Of a DNA stretch of 64,000 bases, positions 45,467 to 53,857 are shown one piece after another. A model generated the notes under the pieces. It was given only the letters and a program-made list of their open reading frames with translations. It had not been told where the DNA came from and searched no databases. This DNA is from Mesorhizobium sp. 113-3-3 (lineage in GTDB: Bacteria > Pseudomonadota > Alphaproteobacteria > Rhizobiales > Rhizobiaceae): contig NZ_AP023243.1 in the NCBI RefSeq assembly GCF_016756495.1, positions 3,228,501 through 3,292,500 on the forward strand. The letters run 5' to 3'. Within the stretch, counting starts at the first letter, position 1. Each line of letters begins with the position of its first letter. The position numbers and the translations under genes are program-made.

Positions 45467-46185
45467 GCCGCGAACCGCAACCCGCCATCGCAGGTCAGCA
45501 CCTGGCCGGTCATGAAGCCGTTGGAGACGAGGAAGGCAATCGCCGAGGCGACATCCTCGGCGCGGCCGATGCGACCGACCGGCGTCTTGCCGGCATATTC
45601 GGCAAAGACCGCCTGCCGCTGTTCGTCGGGCAAGAAGTCCCACCACGGCGTGTCGATGACGCCGGGCGCCACGACGTTGACGCGCAGCGGCTTCAGTTCG
45701 ACCGCCAGGATCGGCGCCACGGTCAAGAGCATGCCGTTGATGGCGCCGATGCCGGCCACACCAGGCATCGAGACCTGGGCCGACACCGCCGATATGAAGG
45801 TCACCGATCCCGATTTGCTTAGCGTCGGCAAGGCGGCCTGCAGGCAGGACAGTTGCGGCCGCACCTTCTCCTCGACGCCGCTGCCGAGATCGGCAAGGTC
45901 GAGCGTCTCGAACGGGCCGAGGCCCTTGCCGCCGCTTGCCGCCAGAACGAGGTGGTCGAACGGACCGAGGCGCTCGAAGAATTGACGCACCTCGTCCGGC
46001 TTCGACGCATCGAATGCAGCCTTGTCGGCGGCGCCGCCAAGGCTTTTCCAGGCGCTGTTGAGCCTGTCCTGGTTGCGCCCGGTGATCGTCACCTTCATGC
46101 CTGGGCCAAGCAGTTTTCGCGCGGCTGCCAGGCCGATGCCGGACGAGCCGCCGATGATGACTGTGTGTTCGGTTTTGCTGTTCAT
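45463..46185 (-). CDS. SDR-fold protein lacking the usual catalytic Tyr-Lys
   Basis: 240 residues. The NAD(P)-binding GGSSGIGLAAARKLL is intact near residues 12-26, and SAVSAQVS holds the serine region, but where YxxxK is expected the sequence reads GIGAINGMLL, so Tyr and Lys are both replaced (Ile and Asn). C-terminal VDGGLR-like TCDGGLRFAA is normal. It may be a non-classical or inactive SDR, or one that uses a YxxxN-like variant. Its start overlaps the preceding SDR stop by 4 bases. Confidence 0.85.
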   Translation of the reverse strand: MNSKTEHTVIIGGSSGIGLAAARKLLGPGMKVTITGRNQDRLNSAWKSLGGAADKAAFDASKPDEVRQFFERLGPFDHLVLAASGGKGLGPFETLDLADLGSGVEEKVRPQLSCLQAALPTLSKSGSVTFISAVSAQVSMPGVAGIGAINGMLLTVAPILAVELKPLRVNVVAPGVIDTPWWDFLPDEQRQAVFAEYAGKTPVGRIGRAEDVASAIAFLVSNGFMTGQVLTCDGGLRFAA

Positions 46186-47021
46186 GAATGCTGTTCCTTG
46201 GATTTCGGGGAGGCTGGGCCGATGAGGTCGAGGCTCAGGCTTCGCAATTGCCGTCTTGCCTTGGCGTCGTAAGCCTGGGCATCGGCGCGGGATTCACGCA
46301 GCCCGTCGAAATAGAGGCCACTTCGGCCTTCGAGCGCGGGTGAGGCGGCGAGATTGACGATGGCTTCGGCGCCGGTTTCGACAGAGCTCCATGGCGTCAC
46401 ACCGGCCTGCCGGACCATTGTGGTGTTCATGTAGCTCGCCGGATGCAGCGCGTTGACGGTGACGCCGGTGCCTTTCAGTTCCTCCGCCAGATCGACGGTG
46501 AACAGGATCTGCGCCAGCTTGCTCTGGCAGTAGGCGCGCACGCCGCTATAGCCATTCGTCAGCATGACGTCGCCGAAGTCGATTGCCTGCTGGCCGGCTG
46601 ACGCGACGTTGACGATGCGCGCCGGGGCGCTGGCCTTCAGCAGCGGCAGAAGCTCCGAGGTCAGCAGGAAGCCGGCGAGATAGTTGACGGCGAAACGCAG
46701 TTCGTAACCATCGGCGCTGATCTGTCGTTTGGCGCCAGCTGTGCCGATGCCGGCATTGTTGATGAGGATGTCGAGCCGGTCCGTTCGGGGACGCACAGCC
46801 TCGGCGAGGCGGCGAACCTCCGCCAGCGAGGCGAGGTCGGCGGTGAGGAACTCGGCTCTGCCGCCGGCCGTTTCGATCTCGGCAACGATGGCTTTTCCGC
46901 GCGCCGCATCGCGGCCGTGCACCAGCACGCGGGCGCCGGCGGCACCCAGTCGCTGCGCCACGACGCGGCCGACGCCGTCGGTCGAGCCGGTGATGAGGAT
47001 TGTCTTGTCTTTCAGGTCCAT
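46182..47021 (-). CDS. Short-chain dehydrogenase/reductase
   Basis: 279 residues. Classical SDR motifs: TGSTDGVGRVVAQRL (cofactor), NNAG in ILINNAGIG, VASAG and the catalytic YCQSK (Tyr and Lys). Resembles the retinol-dehydrogenase/WW-domain-oxidoreductase-like group. First gene of a two-gene operon with the atypical SDR, divergent from an MmyB-type regulator that probably controls it. The substrate is not evident. Confidence 0.9.
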   Translation of the reverse strand: MDLKDKTILITGSTDGVGRVVAQRLGAAGARVLVHGRDAARGKAIVAEIETAGGRAEFLTADLASLAEVRRLAEAVRPRTDRLDILINNAGIGTAGAKRQISADGYELRFAVNYLAGFLLTSELLPLLKASAPARIVNVASAGQQAIDFGDVMLTNGYSGVRAYCQSKLAQILFTVDLAEELKGTGVTVNALHPASYMNTTMVRQAGVTPWSSVETGAEAIVNLAASPALEGRSGLYFDGLRESRADAQAYDAKARRQLRSLSLDLIGPASPKSKEQHS

Positions 47022-47112
47022 GTCGGGAGCCTCCTGTCTGTTGCTCCAGACGCAAGATGGGACGTCGGACGGATCTCAAACAGTTCAAACTTTATCCTGG
47101 TATCGGTACTGC

Positions 47113-47118
47113 TATAAT
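47113..47118 (+). promoter_or_regulatory. Consensus -10 element close to the MmyB-type start codon
   Basis: TATAAT at 47113-47118, perfect consensus, only 7 bases before the ATG at 47126; a poor -35 (TTTATC) lies 16 bases upstream. If used on the plus strand the transcript would be nearly leaderless. On the minus strand TATTAT could serve the SDR operon. Confidence 0.45.
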
Positions 47119-47125
47119 AGACTTC

Positions 47126-47998
47126 ATGGACGCTCCCTCTCATTCCGCCGAGGACAGCCGCCGACGCGAGCTCGGCGCCTTCCTGCGCTCGCGACGCGAA
47201 AGGCTGACGCCTTCGGCGACCGGCATCTCGACCGGTCTCAGGCGCCGCACGCCGGGCCTGCGCCGCGAAGAGGTGGCGATGATCGCCGGTGTCGGCACCA
47301 CCTGGTACACCTGGCTGGAGCAGGGCAGGGACGTGCGGCCTTCGGTGGAGGTGCTGACCGCGCTCAGCCAGGCGCTGCGCCTGGACGCCGTCGAGAAGCG
47401 GCATCTGTTCATACTTGCCGGACGCCAGCAGCCGGAGCGCCGCGTCGCCGCGCCGGAAAAAGCCGATGGTCCCTTGCTGCACATGTTGCAAAGCCTTGTC
47501 CTGCAACCCGCCTACGTCGTTGGCCGGCGCTGGGACGTACTCGCCTGGAATGACGCGGCCGTCGCGGTGTTCGGCGACTACGGCCTGCTGGAGGGCGACG
47601 CCCGCAACATCGTCCACATGGTGTTCACCAGCCCGCATCACCGCCGTTTGCTGGTCGACTGGGAAGAGCTTGCCCGCGTGGTGCTCGCTTCGTTTCGCGC
47701 GGAGAGCGCCAAATATGTCGGTGATCCCGATTTCGACCGGCTGATCGCGCTGATGATGCGCTCAAGCCCCGAGTTCCGTGACTGGTGGCCTTTGCGGGAC
47801 GTGGCGCGAAGGCTGACCGGGCTGAAGCACGTCCGGCACCCGATTGCGGGTCCGATGACATTCGAGCATATGAGCCTGTCGATCGACGATGGGTCTGACA
47901 TGAGGCTGGTCGTCTACACGCCGATGGCCGAGCAGAACTCGATCGCCAAGCTGCAGAAACTGCTCGACGACCTTCCGGCCGAGCGGCGCAGCGCCTGA
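47126..47998 (+). CDS. XRE-type regulator with MmyB-like ligand-binding domain
   Basis: 290 residues. N-terminal helix-turn-helix (LGAFLRSRRERL, RRTPGLRREEVAMIAGVGTTWYTWLEQGRDVRPS) followed by the MmyB-like ligand domain (WDVLAWNDAAVAVFGDY, RNIVHMVFTSP, WPLRDVARRLTGLKHVRHPIAGPM). These regulators typically bind small or fatty-acyl ligands and control a neighbouring, divergent oxidoreductase gene, as the SDRs here. ATG 47126 is preferred over longer open frames because no signal supports them. Confidence 0.9.
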   Translation: MDAPSHSAEDSRRRELGAFLRSRRERLTPSATGISTGLRRRTPGLRREEVAMIAGVGTTWYTWLEQGRDVRPSVEVLTALSQALRLDAVEKRHLFILAGRQQPERRVAAPEKADGPLLHMLQSLVLQPAYVVGRRWDVLAWNDAAVAVFGDYGLLEGDARNIVHMVFTSPHHRRLLVDWEELARVVLASFRAESAKYVGDPDFDRLIALMMRSSPEFRDWWPLRDVARRLTGLKHVRHPIAGPMTFEHMSLSIDDGSDMRLVVYTPMAEQNSIAKLQKLLDDLPAERRSA

Positions 47999-48011
47999 GC
48001 CTTCGCGACAG

Positions 48012-48647
48012 TCAGCCCTTCGGCTTCAGCCCATCCAGGAACAACTGCTCCAAAAACCTCGCCGCGTCCTCGAAGCGGCCGTCGCCGCCGCGGTTCGGCC
48101 CGAGCACGGCGCGGACCTGCACGTCGAAATCGGCATAATGCTGCGTCGTTGCCCAGATCGAGAAGATCAGGTGCCAGGGGTCGGTCTTGGCGATCTTGCC
48201 GGCGCGCATCCAGCCCTTGATGACGGCGGCCTTCTCGTCGACCAGCGTTTTCAGCTCACCGGCCAGCAGTGGCATGATGCGCGGCGCGCCTTGCAGGATT
48301 TCGTTGGCGAACAGCCGGCTCTCGCGCGGGAAATCGCGCGCCATTTCGAGCTTGCGCCTGATGTAGCTCCTGAGTTCGGTCATCGGATCGCCGATGTCGT
48401 CGAGTTCGCGCAGCGGCGCCAGCCATGTGTCGAGCAGGCGCTGCATCAACGTCTCGTGAATGTCTTCCTTGCGGCGGAAGTAATAGAGCAGGTTCGGCTT
48501 CGACATGCCGGCGGCTTCGGCGATCTGGTCGATGGTCGAGCCACGGAAGCCATGGGTGGAGAACACTTCGAGTGCCGCCTCCAGTATAAGTTCGCGCTTT
48601 TCCTGCTGGATGCGGGTGCGGCGAGGGGCTTCCGTGCCGGTGTTCAC
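48012..48647 (-). CDS. rutR: TetR-family pyrimidine regulator RutR
   Basis: 211 residues. N-terminal TetR helix-turn-helix (ILEAALEVFSTHGFRGSTIDQIAEAAGMSKPNLLYYF) and a C-terminal domain closely like E. coli RutR (SRLFANEILQGAP, LTGEL-like LAGELKTLVDEKAAVIKGW, HLIFSIWATTQHYADF). RutR senses uracil or thymine and releases DNA. Divergent from the aminotransferase operon; the 242-base gap holds a RutR-like palindrome and a tandem TGGACCA pair. It most probably controls pyrimidine breakdown here. Confidence 0.93.
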   Translation of the reverse strand: MNTGTEAPRRTRIQQEKRELILEAALEVFSTHGFRGSTIDQIAEAAGMSKPNLLYYFRRKEDIHETLMQRLLDTWLAPLRELDDIGDPMTELRSYIRRKLEMARDFPRESRLFANEILQGAPRIMPLLAGELKTLVDEKAAVIKGWMRAGKIAKTDPWHLIFSIWATTQHYADFDVQVRAVLGPNRGGDGRFEDAARFLEQLFLDGLKPKG

Positions 48648-48690
48648 CGTTGCGAACCCTCATGTTGCCAAATCTCGCGTTCAGAGGCAT

Positions 48691-48711
48691 CTGGACCAAT
48701 TCTCTGGACCA
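48691..48711. promoter_or_regulatory. Tandem CTGGACCA repeat before rutR
   Basis: CTGGACCA occurs at 48691-48698 and 48704-48711, 13 bases apart and 43-64 bases upstream of the rutR start codon. The units resemble RutR half-sites and could serve autoregulation; this is tentative. Confidence 0.35.
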
Positions 48712-48795
48712 GTTTTTCCCCGGGCTGTGGAACGCACTTCAGGAGCCGCATTTCCGCTAGTAATCCCTTGACCGCCGACAGGGCGGTGCTAACGT

Positions 48796-48811
48796 TTGTC
48801 CAATCGGTCAA
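48796..48811. promoter_or_regulatory. RutR-like operator upstream of the aminotransferase gene
   Basis: TTGTCCA-AT-CGGTCAA. Six of seven bases match each half of the E. coli RutR consensus TTGACCA-NN-TGGTCAA, and the spacer is AT as in the preT site. It lies 78 bases before the aminotransferase ATG. Confidence 0.65.
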
Positions 48812-48889
48812 AAATTTGCGTAGCATGAAAACGGCGCAAAGACCAAGCGTTGGACGCACCGAAACAGATTACAAGGGGAAGTCTTGGTC

Positions 48890-50218
48890 ATGTCCAACCG
48901 GCTGAAAGTCACGCCGAACGATCTCAGCGCCTTCTGGATGCCGTTCACGGCAAACCGGCAGTTCAAGCAGGCGCCACGCATGTTCGTGTCCGCCAAGGAC
49001 ATGCATTACACCACCAGCGATGGCCGCAAGGTGCTGGACGGCACCGCCGGCCTGTGGTGCGTCAATGCCGGCCACTGCCGTCCGAAGATCACCGAAGCGA
49101 TCCAGCACCAGGCCGCCGAACTCGACTACGCCCCTGCCTTCCAGATGGGCCATCCCATCGTGTTCGAGTTGGCGAACCGCCTGGTCGACATCGCGCCCAA
49201 GGGGATGGACCATGTCTTCTTCACCAATTCCGGTTCGGAATCGGTCGAGACCGCGCTGAAAATGGCGATCGCCTATCACCGCATGAAAGGCGAGGGCGCG
49301 CGCACCCGCCTGATCGGCCGCGAGCGCGGCTATCATGGCGTCAATTTCGGCGGCATCTCGGTCGGCGGCATCGTCTCCAACCGCAAGATGTTTGGCACGC
49401 TGCTGGGCGGCGTCGACCACATGCCGCACACGCATCTGCCGGAAAAGAACGCTTTCTCGAAAGGCGTGCCGGAATATGGCGCGGAACTCGCCAACGAACT
49501 GGAGCGCATCGTTGCCCTGCATGATGCCTCGACCATCGCTGCGGTCATCGTCGAGCCGGTCGCCGGCTCCACCGGCGTCATCCTGCCGCCCAAGGGCTAT
49601 CTGCAGAAGCTGCGCGAAATCTGCACCAAGCACGGCATCCTGTTGATCTTCGACGAGGTCATCACCGGCTTTGGCCGTCTCGGCGCGCCGTTCGCGGCCG
49701 ATTATTTCGGCGTCACGCCCGACATCATGACCACCGCCAAGGGCGTCTCCAACGGCGTCATCCCGATGGGCGCTGTGTTCGTGAAGAAGGAAATCCACGA
49801 CGCCTTCATGACCGGCCCCGAGCACATGATCGAGTTCTTCCACGGCTACACCTATTCGGGCAACCCGATTGCCTGCGCCGCTGCCCTGGGCACGCTCGAC
49901 ACCTACAAGGAAGAGGGCCTGCTCACCCGTGGCGAGGAACTGGCGCCCTATTGGGAGGACGCGCTGCACTCGCTGAAGGGCGAGCCGCATGTCATCGACA
50001 TCAGGAACATCGGCCTGATTGGCGCGATCGAATTGGCGCCGATCCCCGGCAGCCCGACCAAGCGCGCGTTCTCGGCCTTCGTCAAGGCGTTCGAGCGCGG
50101 CGCGCTGATCCGCACCACCGGCGACATCATCGCGCTGTCGCCGCCGCTGATCGTCACCAAGGGCCAGATCAACGAACTGATCGACCATGTGCGTGAAGTG
50201 CTGCGGTCGATAGACTAA
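48890..50218 (+). CDS. Omega-amino acid (beta-alanine):pyruvate aminotransferase
   Basis: 442 residues, class III PLP aminotransferase. Motifs: WMPFTANRQFK, LWCVNAGHCRPKI, FFTNSGSESVETALKMA and the PLP lysine in MTTAKGVSNGVIPMGAV. Closest in character to omega-amino acid:pyruvate transaminases that take beta-alanine to malonate semialdehyde. The ATG at 48890 follows AAGGGGAA by 9 bases. It sits at the head of an operon with the two hydrolases of reductive pyrimidine breakdown, whose product is beta-alanine, so that substrate is well supported by context. Confidence 0.92.
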   Translation: MSNRLKVTPNDLSAFWMPFTANRQFKQAPRMFVSAKDMHYTTSDGRKVLDGTAGLWCVNAGHCRPKITEAIQHQAAELDYAPAFQMGHPIVFELANRLVDIAPKGMDHVFFTNSGSESVETALKMAIAYHRMKGEGARTRLIGRERGYHGVNFGGISVGGIVSNRKMFGTLLGGVDHMPHTHLPEKNAFSKGVPEYGAELANELERIVALHDASTIAAVIVEPVAGSTGVILPPKGYLQKLREICTKHGILLIFDEVITGFGRLGAPFAADYFGVTPDIMTTAKGVSNGVIPMGAVFVKKEIHDAFMTGPEHMIEFFHGYTYSGNPIACAAALGTLDTYKEEGLLTRGEELAPYWEDALHSLKGEPHVIDIRNIGLIGAIELAPIPGSPTKRAFSAFVKAFERGALIRTTGDIIALSPPLIVTKGQINELIDHVREVLRSID

Positions 50219-50228
50219 ACTCGCTTTT

Positions 50229-50268
50229 ATCTGGGCGGGTGGCGATGGGAACCGCCACCCGCCCAGAT
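50229..50268. other. Long intercistronic hairpin
   Basis: Perfect 16-base stem ATCTGGGCGGGTGGCG (50229-50244), 8-base loop, CGCCACCCGCCCAGAT (50253-50268), in the 71-base gap between the aminotransferase and the amidohydrolase genes. No U-tract follows, so it likely affects mRNA stability or partial termination rather than acting as a classic terminator. Confidence 0.65.
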
Positions 50269-50289
50269 CATGAAATGGAAGGACTTTGA

Positions 50290-51540
50290 ATGGCCGCACC
50301 CGGCGAGAATCTGCGAATCAATTCAGACCGTTTGTGGGATTCGCTGATGGAAATGGCGAAGATCGGCCCCGGCATTGCCGGCGGCAACAATCGCCAGACC
50401 GTGACCGACGAGGACGGCGAGGGACGGCATCTGTTCAAGCGCTGGTGCGATGATGCCGGGCTCGAAATGGGCGTCGACGAGATGGGCACCATGTTTGCCC
50501 GCCGTGAAGGCACCGATCCCAGCCTGCCGCCGGTCTATGTCGGCAGCCATCTCGATACGCAGCCGACCGGCGGCAAATATGATGGCGTGCTTGGCGTTCT
50601 CGGCGGGCTGGAGGTGGTGCGTTCGCTCAACGATCTCGGCATCAAGACCAAACATCCCATCGTCGTCACCAACTGGACCAATGAAGAAGGCGCGCGCTTT
50701 GCGCCGGCGATGATGGCGTCGGGCGTGTTCGCCGGCGTGCTCGACCAGGCCGACGTCTATGAGCACACGGACAAGAACGGCAAGAAATTCGGCGAGGAAC
50801 TGGAGCGCATCGGCTGGAAGGGCACCGAGAAGGTCGGCGATCGCAAGATCCACGCTTTCTTCGAACTGCATATCGAGCAGGGGCCGATCCTCGAGGACGA
50901 AGACATCGACATCGGCGTGGTCACCCATGGCCAGGGCTTGAAATGGCTGCAGGTGACGCTGACCGGCAAGGAAGCGCATACCGGCTCGACGCCGATGCCC
51001 AAGCGCCGCAATGCCGGGCTCGGCATGGCCCGGGTGATCGAACTGGTGCACGAGATCGCCATGGACTACCAGCCCGACGCCGTCGGGGCGGTCGGCCATA
51101 TGGAAGCCTATCCCAATTCGCGCAACATCATTGCCGGGCGAACCGTCTTCACCGTCGACATCCGGTCGCCGGAGAAGGAAGTGCTCGACGCCATGGATGC
51201 GCGTGTCCGCGAAGGCATCGACACGATCTGCGATGCGCTCGACATCAAATACAAGATCGAGCAGGTCGGCCATTTCGATCCGGTGACCTTCGACAAGGGC
51301 TGCGTCAAGGCGATTCGCGATGCCGCCGAACGGCTTGGCTACTCTCACCGCAACATCGTCTCCGGCGCCGGCCATGACGCCTGCTGGATCAACCGCGTGG
51401 CGCCGACGGCCATGGTGATGTGCCCCTGCGTTGATGGCCTCAGCCACAACGAAGCGGAAGAGATCACCAAGGAATGGGCCTCGGCCGGTGCCGACGTGCT
51501 GTTCCACGCGGTTGTGGAGACGGCCGTCATCGTGGAGTGA
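50290..51540 (+). CDS. Zn-dependent N-carbamoyl-beta-alanine amidohydrolase (M20 family)
   Basis: 416 residues. Metal and catalytic motifs of the hydantoinase/carbamoylase group: GSHLDTQPTGGKYDG, NWTNEEGARF, FELHIEQGP, KEAHTGSTPM and GAGHDACW, plus LSHNEAEE. It hydrolyses N-carbamoyl-beta-alanine (ureidopropionate) to beta-alanine, CO2 and ammonia, the third reductive step. N-carbamoyl-L-amino acid hydrolase activity is the alternative, but the neighbours favour ureidopropionase. GAAGGA lies 7 bases before the ATG. Confidence 0.92.
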   Translation: MAAPGENLRINSDRLWDSLMEMAKIGPGIAGGNNRQTVTDEDGEGRHLFKRWCDDAGLEMGVDEMGTMFARREGTDPSLPPVYVGSHLDTQPTGGKYDGVLGVLGGLEVVRSLNDLGIKTKHPIVVTNWTNEEGARFAPAMMASGVFAGVLDQADVYEHTDKNGKKFGEELERIGWKGTEKVGDRKIHAFFELHIEQGPILEDEDIDIGVVTHGQGLKWLQVTLTGKEAHTGSTPMPKRRNAGLGMARVIELVHEIAMDYQPDAVGAVGHMEAYPNSRNIIAGRTVFTVDIRSPEKEVLDAMDARVREGIDTICDALDIKYKIEQVGHFDPVTFDKGCVKAIRDAAERLGYSHRNIVSGAGHDACWINRVAPTAMVMCPCVDGLSHNEAEEITKEWASAGADVLFHAVVETAVIVE

Positions 51541-51605
51541 ACTTAGACATCTAGATTCCAAACGCCGCTCACAAAGAAGCGCGAAGAGAACAAGGGAACA
51601 AGAAA

Positions 51606-53057
51606 ATGACCAAAGTCATCAAGAACGGCACCGTCGTCACCGCCGACCGCTCGTGGAAGGCGGACGTGCTGTTCAGCCACGGCAAGATCGTCGCCATCGG
51701 CTCGGACCTGCACGGCGATCACGAGTATGATGCCACCGGCTGCTATGTCATGCCCGGTGGCATAGACCCGCACACCCATCTCGAAATGCCGTTCATGGGC
51801 ACCTATTCGGCCGACGATTTCGAATCCGGTACGCGGGCGGCCCTCGCCGGCGGCACGACGATGGTGGTCGATTTCTGCTTGCCGTCGCCGCAGCAATCGC
51901 TGCTCGAAGCCCTGCAGATGTGGGACAACAAGACGTCCAAGGCTGCCTGCGACTATTCCTTCCACATGGCCATCACCTGGTGGGGCAAGCAGGTGTTCGA
52001 CGAGATGGCGACCGTCGTCGACAAGGGCATCACCTCGTTCAAACACTTCATGGCCTACAAGGGCGCGCTGATGGTGGATGACGACGAGATGTACGCGTCG
52101 TTCCAGCGCTGCGCCGACCTTGGCGCGCTGCCGCTGGTGCACGCCGAGAATGGCGATGTGGTTGCAGCACTCTCGCAAAAGCTGCTCGCCGCGGGCAACA
52201 ATGGTCCCGAGGGCCATGCCTATTCGCGGCCGCCGGAAGTGGAAGGCGAGGCCACCAACCGCGCCATCATGATCGCCGACATGGCGGGCGTGCCACTCTA
52301 TGTCGTGCATGTCTCCTGCGAGCAGAGCCACGAGGCCATCCGCCGGGCGCGGCAGAAGGGCATGCGGGTGTTCGGCGAGCCGCTGATCCAGCACCTGACG
52401 CTGGATGAGACCGAGTATTTCAACAAGGACTGGGACCACGCGGCGCGCCGCGTGATGAGCCCGCCCTTCCGCAACAAGCTGCACCAGGATTCGCTATGGG
52501 CCGGCCTGCAGGCGGGATCGTTGCAAGTGGTGGCGACCGACCATTGCGCCTTCACCACCAAGCAGAAGCGCAACGGCATCGGCGATTTCACCAAGATCCC
52601 AAACGGCACGGGCGGCCTCGAGGACCGCTTGCCAATGCTGTGGACCACGGGCGTCAACACCGGTCGGTTGACGATGAACGAGTTCGTCGCGGTGACCTCG
52701 ACCAACATCGCAAAAATCCTCAACATGTATCCGAAGAAGGGCGCCATCGTCGAAGGTGCGGATGCCGACATCGTCGTCTGGGATCCGAAGCGCAAGAAGA
52801 CGATTTCTTCGAAGAAGCAGCAGTCGGTCATCGACTACAATGTCTTCGAGGGCGTCGAGGTGACCGGACTGCCGCGCTTCGTCTTCTCGCGCGGTGAACT
52901 GTCGATCGAGGAGGCCGAAGTGAAGACCAAGCCCGGCCACGGCCAGTTCGTCGGGCGCGAGCCGAACGCCGCTGTCAACCGGGCGCTGTCGACGTGGAAA
53001 GAGATCACGGCGCCGCGCAAGGTGGAACGCTCAGGCATCCCGGCGACGGGGGTTTGA
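51606..53057 (+). CDS. hydA: Dihydropyrimidinase (hydantoinase)
   Basis: 483 residues. Metal site: DPHTHLEMPF, carbamylated lysine in FKHFMAYKG, LVHAEN, VVHVSCEQS and ATDHCAF. Hydrolyses dihydrouracil/dihydrothymine to N-carbamoyl-beta-amino acid, the second reductive step. Gene order is reversed relative to the pathway, which is usual. The RNA leader of 65 bases after the carbamoylase stop shows no hairpin. Confidence 0.95.
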   Translation: MTKVIKNGTVVTADRSWKADVLFSHGKIVAIGSDLHGDHEYDATGCYVMPGGIDPHTHLEMPFMGTYSADDFESGTRAALAGGTTMVVDFCLPSPQQSLLEALQMWDNKTSKAACDYSFHMAITWWGKQVFDEMATVVDKGITSFKHFMAYKGALMVDDDEMYASFQRCADLGALPLVHAENGDVVAALSQKLLAAGNNGPEGHAYSRPPEVEGEATNRAIMIADMAGVPLYVVHVSCEQSHEAIRRARQKGMRVFGEPLIQHLTLDETEYFNKDWDHAARRVMSPPFRNKLHQDSLWAGLQAGSLQVVATDHCAFTTKQKRNGIGDFTKIPNGTGGLEDRLPMLWTTGVNTGRLTMNEFVAVTSTNIAKILNMYPKKGAIVEGADADIVVWDPKRKKTISSKKQQSVIDYNVFEGVEVTGLPRFVFSRGELSIEEAEVKTKPGHGQFVGREPNAAVNRALSTWKEITAPRKVERSGIPATGV

Positions 53058-53059
53058 GC

Positions 53060-53431
53060 TTGGCGCGTTCCACCGCGCTCATCCTGTTGGTCTTGGCGGC
53101 GTTTGTCACTGGCCCGGCAATCGCGGCCGGCGTGCTGGCCGGCTCCTGGGGCAATGATGTCGGCTGTGCCGGCGTGAAGGCCGGTTATCAGGACAGCGAT
53201 GCCTATATCCTGCTGACCGCCGAAGGCATCGAGACCTATGGCAGTGGCTGCCGGTTCGAACAGCAATTGACATCGGAGCCGGGCACGCAATCGCTGCGTT
53301 CGACCTGTTCGGCCGAGGGCGAAGCGGGAACGACGATCGAAACAATTCTGGTCACCAACAAGGGTGCGGATGGCTTCTTCGTCACCATTCCCGGCCTTGA
53401 GGAAATGGGGCCGCTGCAATCATGTTCGTGA
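53060..53431 (+). CDS. Small secreted protein with four cysteines (paralogue 1)
   Basis: 123 residues, TTG start 2 bases after the dihydropyrimidinase stop, with GGGGG upstream. Signal peptide STALILLVLAAFVTGPAIAAG. Cysteines VGCAG, SGCRF, STCSAEGE and the final QSCS match the pattern of the next gene (YGCIN, SACTF, ATCEAEGE, SRCK). Probably a periplasmic protein with two disulfides. Family not recognised; the role in a pyrimidine operon is unknown. Confidence 0.72.
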   Translation: MARSTALILLVLAAFVTGPAIAAGVLAGSWGNDVGCAGVKAGYQDSDAYILLTAEGIETYGSGCRFEQQLTSEPGTQSLRSTCSAEGEAGTTIETILVTNKGADGFFVTIPGLEEMGPLQSCS

Positions 53432-53462
53432 TGTCTTGAGCATTGGGATCTGGGGGATGAGC

Positions 53463-53840
53463 ATGCGCGGTTTTGGTCTGCCTGTTGCGATGGTCGTCGT
53501 TTTGGCCGCCGGTCAGGCCTTCGCGGCAGGCATCGACCTGTCGAAGCCCTATGGCGACAAATATGGCTGCATCAACCGCAACGGCCAGGAAGTCGCCGCC
53601 GATCAGATGCTGCTCTTGACCGACAAGGAATTGATCACCGCGGCCAGCGCCTGCACCTTCACGAAGACGCAAGCGCAGGCTGACGGATCGCTGGTGGTGA
53701 CGGCGACATGCGAGGCGGAAGGCGAAGACGGACAGGCGCCGACCAATTTCACCATCAAGCGCAGTGCCAAGAACGCCAAGAAGCTGACGATCGCCGATGC
53801 GGACGGCAATGTGATGGGGGAAGTCTCGCGGTGCAAATGA
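53463..53840 (+). CDS. Small secreted protein with four cysteines (paralogue 2)
   Basis: 125 residues. Signal peptide MRGFGLPVAMVVVLAAGQAFAAG, then YGCIN, AASACTF, VTATCEAEGEDG and a final SRCK, in the same order and spacing as the protein encoded just upstream, so the two arose by tandem duplication. ATG 53463 is chosen because GGGGG is six bases away; ATG 53457 abuts it too closely. Periplasmic, function unknown. Confidence 0.75.
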   Translation: MRGFGLPVAMVVVLAAGQAFAAGIDLSKPYGDKYGCINRNGQEVAADQMLLLTDKELITAASACTFTKTQAQADGSLVVTATCEAEGEDGQAPTNFTIKRSAKNAKKLTIADADGNVMGEVSRCK

Positions 53841-53857
53841 CGGCGATCCCGTCGACC

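Noticed and set aside
48884..48889. TTG start two codons before the aminotransferase ATG
   Set aside because: The ATG at 48890 is a stronger start codon and sits at acceptable distance from AAGGGGAA.
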